Shown here piece by piece: positions 33,091 to 41,608 of a DNA stretch of 41,608 bases (within the stretch, counting starts at the first letter, position 1; each line of letters begins with the position of its first letter). Where the stretch lies: NCBI RefSeq assembly GCF_000003605.2, contig NW_003155258.1, positions 197,913 through 239,520 on the forward strand, in the 5' to 3' direction. The translations under genes were made by a program, and so were the position numbers. The notes beneath the pieces are model-generated. The model worked only from the letters and a program-made list of their open reading frames with translations, was not told where the DNA came from and searched no databases. This stretch comes from Saccoglossus kowalevskii. Taxonomy: Eukaryota; Hemichordata; Enteropneusta; Harrimaniidae.

Positions 33091-34649
33091 ATGGACGAAC
33101 AAGAATGCGTGTGAAACAGCAATATATCTATTTGTTTTCCCATTTTCATGAGAGTGTTTTTGCATACCGTTTGCAACTGAAATGATCATCGACGCGCTAA
33201 CAACACAACATGGTGTGTTCCCTATAAAGTTTATCATTGCACGTTATTAAATGTTTCCTCAATTTAAGGTATTATAATTGAAATGACGGACTGCACACTG
33301 CCATTATCACTTGATACCAGGGCTCGGGCAGGGATTTTTGCTTAAATAATTGTGCATATCTACTTCTCTGCAATAATGGACAGCGCGACGTCTTTTATTC
33401 CATGAATACAATAAACATATAATGTTGATTATTGAAACTTCACGTTTCCATTGGCCGATCGATCGATTGAACCTTGTTTTCTGACAATAACGGTTTTACC
33501 ATACAATACAGGTAAATACGAACAAAATCGTGTGCAAATCAACAATATCCAATATTTTTACCTATTTGAACAGATCGATTCTTTTGCTTTAAGACATTCA
33601 GGTTATTTTCATACAACCACCTGTAATTTGCTCGTGAACGTTCTACGCTTAAATTGTACATTTTCGCAAGAGGTATTTAATGTGAAAGAACTCACTCATT
33701 AGCTGTGTGCATCCCACCAATGCCTTGGCATGATGAATAACGGACAATTAAATGCGGTAAGTTGACGCATAATATAGACAGTATTGACAGTCACTGACAC
33801 AAACAAACAAACAAACAAACAAACAAACAAACAAACAAACAAACAAACAGAAACGTAACTATTTGAAGCAAGGAGCAGATATCGTGTTTTGCGGAATAGT
33901 GTGCCATAACATACCAGCCATTTACTATTAAGACTGACGAGTACTACCTATACATTGAATACTTCATAATGAATCAATTACTTCATTACAAGCCAGTGAA
34001 TTGGTTGATTGCAAGGACTGTGACAGTCACTACTGTATATTAAGTACATCGTACATTTAATAATTCACTACATGGGTTGGTTGATTGCAAAAAATATTGA
34101 TTATGAATAACTGATACCTATTCATGAAAAATGTTTGTACATTTCAAAAAACGCTTGATTCATGTTGGTTACTGTAGTAATTTGAATGATCGCCGAAAAA
34201 TGTTGCACTCAGAAATAATGGATTGTCGAATCGACCGTTGGGCACAGAACGCGCAATACACATGAAATAAGGGGAAAACATTACGTCATTAATTACACTG
34301 AACATATTGAATCAATAACAGCAGAAGGACTGCAAAATCCAATTAATTTTCTGTATTAGTATACTAAAAGCTCGGGCTGAAAATATACAAGTTATCATAT
34401 TCCGCAGGACTGGATGTAAAACAAATAAATAACAATTCAAATATGGTGAAAAGCTAATCAGGATTAAGGAATGATATTTAGGAGTTGTTTGTAAATCAAG
34501 TGGCTCAATAACTCACACAGTAGATAGGTTAGCTGATAAAGCTCACAAAGTAACGTAACAATGATACAATCAAAAATATACACAACATCAACAAATATTG
34601 CTAAAATAAGGGAACAACTTTTTAATACAATACAAATACCAATAATGAC
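33091..34649. other. No gene seen; (AAAC)n microsatellite at 33798-33849
   Basis: Contains about 13 tandem AAAC units. The 83-codon frame at 33451-33702 has no family features. Confidence 0.5.
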
Positions 34650-35400
34650 AGATGCTAGCGAAAATGGGATATCTTTCCTTTACCAAAAAGAATGAAAAAT
34701 ATCACCTGAAATTCTGTCACCAAATTTTGAATGTTGGAAACCAGTCCAGCAAAATAGGTTGTAGAATGAATCTCGGTAGAGAGCCTCTTATTGGTAAAGT
34801 CTACAGATCGGCAATAGACTACTATTTATTCTTCAAGAAAATAAACAAACTTAACTTAGCATTCGTCGCTTAGAAAGACATAGAGAGGAATATGCAAGCG
34901 GGGTCATGGTTAATATCTCTTGAACACAATTTAAAATTATATGAACATGAATATATAAACAATTTACAAAAATCAGAAATAAAAACATCGGTCAAAACAT
35001 ATATATTAATATTAAAAGCAAAAATGAAAAATTACGTACATACAGTACTTTCAAAAATAAACTTAAACAAGAGGATTTCATTAACTTATTAAAAAAGAAC
35101 AACATGTTAAAACAACTGCAAAAATCAGATTAAGTTGTCATAAACTGGCAATAGAAAAAGGAAGGCACACATAAAGTATAAAACATTGCCATATAATAAA
35201 AGATTTAATACCATTTGATAAACTGTAAAATATTCAACAAAGAAATAAACATAGTATTCAACACAATTAACTCAATAAACAGTAAATTCACAAAATTTCA
35301 TATCAAAGAACAATTTCAATTTATACTCAAATCAAAACACAGCAATAATATAGTCACATTATCATACTATTTGACATCTTGTAACATAATTTGAACAAAA
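34650..35400 (+). mobile_element. LINE fragment, C-terminal part of ORF2, second copy
   Basis: Same orientation and apparently same family as 27700-29285. It has KYHLKFCHQILNVGNQSSK and LGREPLIGKVYRSAIDYYL (34690-34830), matching the KFCKxILGV...GELGRxPL block after the RT domain. Then SVKTYILILKAKMKNYVHT and scraps of a SCHKLAIEKGRH segment (about 34990-35170), which overlap the region present in the first copy, so the two are separate insertions. Stops at several places. It ends about 100 bp before MITE copy C. Confidence 0.75.
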
Positions 35401-35500
35401 TAATTGTTATTTCCTTTATTTATTTATATTTTATTATTATTTACTTTGAATGTAACCAAATTAGAAATGCAAAAATATGCTTTCAGAAAAACTTCGTTAA

Positions 35501-35755
35501 AGGGCGGTAGTCGTCGCGCCACGTATGCGCGAGACATATGGGTCTCATATAAACAAAGATGGCGACTTTGTGCACATCAACGAGTACAAGCTGAGACCTT
35601 TCCAAGTTGTGATTGGATATTTTTAGGTGATTGGAAGATGTCAGAGGAGACACCGGTGGTAATAGTGCAAGACAGGTCAAAACTCGTTCTCGAGATTCAA
35701 TTAGAAGAACGCATAGGATTGTGGGAAAATCATGCGCAGCGCGACGAACACCACT
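35501..35755 (+). mobile_element. TTAA-flanked MITE, copy C (255 bp), with MADF-like coding scrap
   Basis: Left end AGGGCGGTAGTCGTCGCGCC after TTAA 35497-35500. The right end has diverged (revcomp AGTGGTGTTCGTCGCGCTGC). The interior contains ATG at 35638 opening EETPVVIVQDRSKLVLEI and then EERIGLWENHAQ, resembling the start of a MADF DNA-binding domain. This suggests an internally deleted relative of a PIF/Harbinger-type transposon (target TTA/TAA). A piggyBac origin (TTAA) is the alternative. Confidence 0.8.
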
Positions 35756-37969
35756 TTGTAAGTAGCTGGTGTTATGTATGAAACTTGCCTTGTTAGTTTA
35801 AAAGCGACCATCTTTGATGTGACAATATTGCCGTCCATTCTATGAGCTGGTTTGTGGAAGTTCATGGTTCATGGCTGAACAAACATTTGATAGCATATTT
35901 GAAAAGAGCAGAGCAACAGGTTAACAATTATCGTATTGGCGATAGGCCCACGTAAATAATGTATTACATATGGAGAATATACACATTCGATGGTACATAA
36001 TATTGTATATATACTTATATTGTCTTCTCTCATACTATATTAAGCAAAGCTAATTGTAGGAGAGCTGGTCACGTGGAATGGAATAAATCACAATATTCTC
36101 AAAGATGGAGCTACGTCACGATCACCCAAACTTTGCAAGGACCAATCACAAACAAGAATAAACAATGAATTTTCGAATTAACATCTCTGTTGTCCCCCAC
36201 GCTAACCAATTTTCCTACACTCTAACGCCAAAATTGTAGGCTTCTACTACCTTCCTGTTCTGGTCCGTCTTTGAGAATACTCCGCAGTGTATGCAATTCT
36301 CGTGGACGTTCCTCTCTAATGGCGCCTGTACGCAGGACGACTTATTTAAACAGGACGTGATGGCAAATTTGGACATTACAGTGCAAAATGTTGAGAACCA
36401 CAATGATATTTCACTCGCGTGACGCGAACAGACGACAAGATCGCGTCACTGATACGTTGACTTTAATAGCTGGTAACACAGCACAAATGAGCTCACAAAG
36501 CGTAAGTAAATGGCACCCGGGTCGGCAGTGGCGTCGACAGACGACTACGTAACATCAAACATATTGTTGTCAATACTGTAACCGTTTCCAATTCGCGAAA
36601 AATCGTCACGAGACATTAGTGTAACACTTTTCTGTGCGCGGGAAAATTTAGCTTGGGAGAACTTGAAATTACGTTTCTAATAATACGCCGCTTTATATCA
36701 CACACGCGTTTTAGGCGACATCTGAAACTACCAGAATTTGTCGAATTACTATAATTCCGAATAATACTATATATGAAATATAGTGTGAAACCACCAATAT
36801 CATAAGATAATGGCCAATTCTGTGATACTTCCCAATGATTGCTGGGATTTTTACACAGTATGGTGATGTATAGAGTATATTTCATGAGTAAGCCTACAAT
36901 ATAAGATTTATTAAACAATTGTGGTGAATTTCACTAAATCACCAAAAGTTAGATTCTGTTAGTATTGTCCAGAGACAAATATACATTGAGTTATTGAGTG
37001 TAAAAATAAAGTAGGACCAAACACTTTTGATTTCACAAAATGAACACTATTTTACCTTAAAAATATGCGACACAATCTGATCACTGAAATGAACAAAAAG
37101 TGTTGTTTAATAATATAATTTTACCGTAAGTTATTAATTTATGATTTTTTGACCCCACTCACCAAAAATATTTATCTATCCAGAGTGTTTGTAGTGCACT
37201 AATAAATAATGTTACACCTCTATGATTATCAACACCCTATTGAACAATTAACCGCATATTATGTAGCTGTGTATGTTTCAGCCACCGGCGTTAAAATATT
37301 GGATTCTGAAATGGTTCAACAATTGTCGATAACGTGTTTTATGAAGCTGACATTTATAAAGTCTTCCTTTATGGTGTATGTAACATTTAATGTTATCAGC
37401 CATCGATGGTTCAATACTTCTACTGTATGTACTATGATTATGAAATCATCATGTCATATCAACAGCATAAATATAAAGAAATGACCTCGCAAACAGCACA
37501 AACACATTTTTAAGGTAAATACGTTACATGTATATGAGCACTTAAAAATGATATATCACCGCTCGGTAACAGTAAAATTATGATTATACGAGAACTGATT
37601 TATAGTCGAATCGTGATAAATATGGACGTCCCGGTCGCGTGAGACAATACTGTGCTCGTTATGGCCACAGCACGGGATCTATTCTATTATAATGCGAGAG
37701 TACATAGCAAGATAAAATGAAACATAACGACTTGCAACAATTGAATGTTACTGGGGTGACATTTCAAATACCTTTAATAAAATACATCTCAATATAGTAA
37801 AAAGGTTGGCAAATCATTAATATTCTAGACAACAAGAATTATTTTTAGTATCCTACGATTAGTATTTAGCGGCTGGCTTGATTTACGTGATAAAGTCCGA
37901 GTCCTGAATAGATTGTATATTGTCACAGCGAAGACAGGAAATAGAAAGTGAAATCCACTGCCCGCCCAC
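35756..37969. other. No gene supported
   Basis: Slightly GC-richer patch at 36240-36560 without a long frame, otherwise AT-rich. Frames at 36215 (-), 36616 (-) and 37209 (+) carry no family features. Confidence 0.4.
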
Positions 37970-38335
37970 CCACTCCCTATATTTAGGGGGAGCCTATGCT
38001 TGTTCCCTCATTTTTTTGACCCCCCCTATCTAGGGAAAAGAAGAAAATTTAACCCCCCCTTTCACGGGCTTTTCCGATGAATTTCACCCCCTATCTAGGG
38101 AACTTTCCAGTCTAGAACTCCTTTTAAACCCCCCTTTTTTGTATATCTCGGGAAGTGTTTTGAAATACACCCCCTATTTTGAGAATCTCGGGAAAACAAG
38201 CAAAAAATACCCCCTTTTCTACGATTTTCTCGGGAAAATGTTCCCGAGACAGATCGTCAAAAAGTACCCCCTTTCCCGAGAAAATGGGAACGCGCATGCG
38301 GCCCCCTATGGATCCTGAGTGGGGGGGGGGGTCCA
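37970..38335 (-). repeat. C-run tandem array, about 8 degenerate units of roughly 35-60 bp
   Basis: Plus strand shows repeated cccccctnttt followed by a tctcgggaa or ctagggaa motif and an A-rich spacer; C5-C7 runs recur about every 40 bp. On the minus strand part of it (38124-38336) is open and shows an approximate 14-residue period (FPEKIVEKGVFFAC, FPEILKIGGVFQNT). It ends in a G run near 38321-38331. Units diverge and lengths vary, so it is an old or fast-changing array. Confidence 0.7.
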
Positions 38336-38810
38336 CTGTCTATGATGTTACTACCAAAATACAAATTCACCCTATTATTATATCGAGTTAGTGTATTGAT
38401 ATTATCTTTTCTGATAGTTCTATTACACCATGACGACAGGAGTTGATACAATACACACACTGCGAGCTGTAATTTAAGCACTACGTGCAAAATAATTAAA
38501 ACAAATACTATCATGGATTAAATACCATGACTATTAAATATGCCAAAATTCAACCCTACGCAATTATTTTAACAATAATCAAGGGTGATATTGCAAGTCT
38601 AGCTCTAGCCATCGCGCAGACTGAGAATTGTCTCGCACGTCCCTGTTGTGGTTAGTTTGTGCAATTATCATATATCCTCCGTATTTGTTTACACTGGGCG
38701 TTGTCATCTTGTGTCTGGTGTTTATGAACAGATGGGTTTTACATGTCTTTAAATCCCCGAGAGGCCATTGGTACGGATCACATTCACAAGTTTGTCATCG
38801 GCGGAACAGA
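38336..38810. other. No gene seen
   Basis: AT-rich spacer. The open frame beginning at 38628 only becomes meaningful from about 38811, inside the LINE fragment. Confidence 0.4.
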
Positions 38811-39330
38811 TTAATATCTTCCCCATTGGCCCATGTTATTAATTGTTTGTTGAATCAAATAATTTCCCCTGATCCACTGAAAAGCGCCAAAATAATTCCA
38901 GTTTTCAAAAAAGGACCAACGTTAGATGCAAGAAGCTATCGCCTCATCTCAATATTACCTACTTTCAGAAAACTAATTGAATTCACTGTAAACAAACATT
39001 TCACTCACTGAAATTCTTATAAAAACTCACTTAGGCTTCCGGGAGAAGCAAACTACAAAACCTGCCCTTGTAGCCTTATTTTAAGATAGTGTTGAAATTA
39101 TGGACAATGGTGTATTTATCGATTTAAAAATGCGATATTTACTTACTAAACTACATCACTAAGGTATTAGAGGTGCTTTCATGGATCACAAACTATTAAG
39201 GTAATTGCCAACAATCCGTCAGTATACTGAATAATTACTTTTAATACAAGCAAAATCAATTCGGTAATTCTTGGACCAATTGTATTTCTGGTATATAGAA
39301 ATGACCATACAAACTCAATAATGAGAATGG
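38811..39330 (+). mobile_element. LINE reverse transcriptase fragment, second family
   Basis: Reads SSPLAHVINCLLNQI, LKSAKIIPVFKKGPTLDARS and YRLISILPTFRKLIEF (38815-38990), the RT fingers/palm start. After a frameshift come LGFREKQTTKPALVALF and DNGVFIDLK (39030-39130). After another break comes VILGPIVFLVYRNDHTNS (39264-39317), the conserved GSILGPLLFLIYINDL block. The YADD block is beyond the recognisable part. The FKKG...NYRPISLLP style is that of Jockey/CR1/Rex1-like LINEs and differs from the two upstream fragments. Confidence 0.82.
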
Positions 39331-40205
39331 TGTATGTGTGTTGCCGACAGAGGGCGTTACATCTATCAAATATTTATAAACATTTATGACGTCATCAATT
39401 TAATAAAATCGCAAGAGAAACTGAGATTTCTAATCTGACCATCCCAATGAACCAACGCATTATACGTTGTCAACGTATTATATTAATCTGTCGTGTTTCT
39501 ACACGCATAACTCGTGAACTAATCCCGGTTTTATGGATAATTTTACTACTTATGTACAATACTTCCAAATAAAATAATAATTACTTCCTTTGAGTATGTG
39601 TGTCATATTGTACTTTTAACTGTAGCCTACAGCAGATTAGCAGCAATACATTGTATATATTTATATTTAATCCCTCAATATTTTCTCTTAGGATTAATAC
39701 AACTCACTATTTTCTGCTGACGTCAGTAGAAAATATTGTGGAATTATGACCATGGCTGACATATCAGATTCATTTTCAAATTTTATTTTCGCTACCCTTG
39801 GCTGTTTAATGAAGCTGACATTGTAGGATTCGATATTCAATTTAATATTGTGTTTATCCTGTTACCAGCCGTGGGTACTCTCAAGCTAGGACACTTTTAT
39901 GAAGTGAGGTCATGGAGTATGTTGGGAAAAATGGCATGTTACCAGCCTTGAATACACTCAAATGATACCAACCCATATATCAGACCACCGTCAAAGTCCT
40001 TGACATTCTCGTCTATTTTGAAAAGGTTACCAAGCGTTACCTAACATTTAATTGTCTAGATGTTTTATTACTTTGTTATTGATTGTGAGTTCTTCATTAA
40101 TGGACACTTAATACAATTATTAACCCCCAGTACGCCAATTACAATTATATTTACATTTCTGCTGGTATGCTTAGCCAATCTAGGTACATTACGAATACCA
40201 TGTGA
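39331..40205. other. No gene seen
   Basis: AT-rich. A tgttaccagcc motif occurs twice (about 39879 and 39938). Nothing else supported. Confidence 0.4.
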
Positions 40206-40330
40206 CCAATGACCCCTCCCCTATAAAAAGAGGGAGTACTTTCATTCCGGGTTGTTGTCGTCGTCGGTCGGTCGGTCATCTTATTTAGTCGTTGTTGTTC
40301 AACAACATTTATCTCCAGGTGTAGCCGTGA
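40206..40330 (+). promoter_or_regulatory. TATA-type core promoter candidate or LTR fragment
   Basis: CCAAT at 40206-40210, TATAAAAAG at 40222-40230, an initiator-like TTCATTCC at 40241-40248, then gtcgtcgtcggtcggtcggt (from 40258), which contains DPE-like GGTCG words. A donor-like CAG/GTGTAG lies at about 40318. The start site would be within 22-30 bp of the TATA box. No downstream coding sequence is recognisable, so it could also belong to an LTR or other transposon. Confidence 0.35.
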
Positions 40331-40648
40331 GGCTGTCGCTTAGCAACCAACTTATGTCAACATATTGTACTGTATACCGATTGAAACATTCACAATTCAA
40401 TATGTTATAACTACAACTACACCGTGTGTCCTTAATGATCCCCTCAACAGGCACAAACGGAAAACTGCTTACAACTTTGTGAATCCCCTGAATCTGTTTC
40501 GTAGCTTGTAAGACTAAAAACTAGCAACACATGGCCTAACACTTGAGCACATATTCAAAGAACAATGTCCTAGTCATTTGCATGAAAAATCACCTACAAG
40601 AACATCGATTACTGTCAACTTACCCCATTGCTATTAAGAAATATGGTT
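40331..40648. other. No gene seen
   Basis: Sequence between the promoter-like segment and the satellite-bearing element; no long frame. Confidence 0.4.
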
Positions 40649-40700
40649 TTTGACTCCCGTGTGCGAAGCACAAAAAGGGAGTATTTGCAGTTAGTGTGTC

Positions 40701-40703
<3 letters not shown>

Positions 40704-40758
<55 letters not shown>

Positions 40759-40803
40759 TGTGGGTGTGTGCGTGTGTGGGTGTGTGTGTGTGTGCGCGTG
40801 TGT
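40704..40803 (+). repeat. (TG)n microsatellite
   Basis: About 50 dinucleotides, interrupted toward the right by GGG and CGC variants. Confidence 0.97.
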
Positions 40804-40811
40804 GTCCGTCT

Positions 40812-41608
40812 GTTCCACTGATATCTCAAGAACCATACATCAGTTTTTGATGAAACTTGGTGCATAGATGCTCTGGGCCAATGCGCAGGTTTGATTAGAT
40901 TTTGTTAAACATCCATGCATATTAATTACCTAATTTGCATGATAATTAGCTGATTTTTAGCTGTTCCATGACTGTTCCACTGATATCTAAAGAACCACTC
41001 ATTGGATTTTGATGAAACTTGGCACATAGATGCTCCAAACTAATGCGCAGATTTGATTAAAAATCTGTGCAATATTAATTACCTAATTTGCATAATGATT
41101 AATCAATTTTCGGCTTTTCCACTGATATCTCAAGTACTAATCATCACATTTCAATAAAACTTGGTACATAGATGTCATAGGACACTGAGCAAACCTGGTA
41201 GTTTTTAGGGTAATATCAGTATATATTAATTAGCTAATTTGCATAATTAATTAATTTTCAGATTTTGATATTTCAAGTAGTAATCATCACATTTCAATGA
41301 CACTTGGTACATAGATATCATAGGACACTGCACAGACCTGATAGTTTTTAGGGTAATATGAGTACATATTAATTACCTAATTTGCATAATTAATTAATTT
41401 TCAGCTTTTGATATTTCAAGTAGTAATCACATTTCAATGAAATTTGGTACATAGATGTCATAGGACACTGCACAGACCTGATAGTTTTTAGGGTAATATC
41501 AGTATATATTAATTCGCTAATTTGCATAATTAATTAATTTTCAGCTTTTATAATCATCACATTTCAATGATACTTGGTACATATATTTCATAGGACACTG
41601 CACATACC
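40812..41608 (+). repeat. 140-153-bp tandem core repeats, about 5.5 units
   Basis: Each unit runs from ccactgatatctcaag through gatgaaacttgg and acatagatg to taatttgcataattaatt. The TAATTTGCAT landmark is at 40931, 41084, 41235, 41378 and 41518, so the spacing shrinks 153, 151, 143, 140. The last units share a segment (cataggacactg, tagtttttagggtaatat) absent from the first two, giving two subtypes. Confidence 0.93.

Larger units (their letters stand above)
40649..41608 (+). mobile_element. Pearl/Helentron-like non-autonomous element (hairpin, TG microsatellite, tandem core), runs off the right edge
   Basis: A palindromic head (about 40651-40682: ACTCCC..GTGC gaa GCAC..GGGAGT) is followed by ttgcagttagtgtgtctgta, a (TG)n tract (about 40704-40803) and tandem core repeats to the window end. 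This modular order (short head, microsatellite, AT-rich core of about 150 bp in tandem) is that of oyster pearl elements and other HINE/Helentron-derived sequences. No coding sequence. The open frames over the TG tract on both strands are artefacts. Confidence 0.5.

Noticed and set aside
32896-33114. 72-codon plus frame
   Set aside because: Comes from the 22-bp minisatellite; frame slips each unit.
33798-33849. CRISPR-like regularity
   Set aside because: Simple AAAC microsatellite; no spacers, and the genome is eukaryotic. The other tandem arrays also lack unique spacers.
38628-38810. First 60 codons of the 127-codon plus frame
   Set aside because: Only the later part matches a LINE reverse transcriptase; the hydrophobic start is chance read-through.
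40615-40867. Three frames over the TG tract (His/Thr and Val/Cys repeats)
   Set aside because: Pure microsatellite translation on both strands.

Overview
The window is AT-rich, gene-poor nuclear DNA from a metazoan, most likely a marine invertebrate (lophotrochozoan or invertebrate deuterostome; I cannot name the species). Reasons: spliced exons with normal AG acceptors, a 7TM neuropeptide receptor, a terminal exon resembling the synaptonemal-complex protein TEX12, many decayed transposons (DIRS, LINE, MITEs), minisatellites and a TG microsatellite attached to ~150-bp tandem repeats. All recognitions come from reading motifs by eye; no database search was run.

Layout. 1-343: a 150-bp tandem repeat. 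1729-1879 (+): last exon of a TEX12-like gene, with a poly(A) signal at 2067. 2524-7370: a DIRS-type tyrosine-recombinase retrotransposon with inverted terminal repeats and a legible internal complementary region, but with decayed gag, RT/RNase H and recombinase. 8763-11062 (+): broken or short-exon coding pieces. One is an unidentified C-terminal exon, one group (9615-10349) looks like a decayed arginine-type ADP-ribosyltransferase, and others downstream are unrecognised. 14019-14413: two MITEs sharing one TTAA. Relatives of these lie at 24866-25171 and 35497-35755. 15343-15526: a different, TA-flanked MITE.

19150-19910 (-): the 3' exon of a peptide GPCR (TM4 end to C-terminus, galanin/allatostatin-A-like). 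Its upstream exons were not found. 22553-22871 (-): a possible two-exon gene end. 27700-29285 and 34650-35400 (+): two decayed fragments of one LINE type. 38811-39330 (+): a fragment of another LINE type. 32892-33090 and 21353-21510: minisatellites carrying a CACGTG palindrome in many units. 37970-38335: an unusual C-run tandem array. 40206-40330: a TATA-type core promoter candidate. 40649-41608: hairpin + TG microsatellite + 140-153-bp tandem core, resembling the pearl/Helentron (HINE) type of non-autonomous element.

No operon-like cooperation exists here. The host genes seen are unrelated ends of split genes, and most of the readable structure is mobile DNA. The best second looks are the DIRS junction structure, the MADF-bearing TTAA MITE family, the ADP-ribosyltransferase remnant with its unidentified coding neighbours, and the C-run array.
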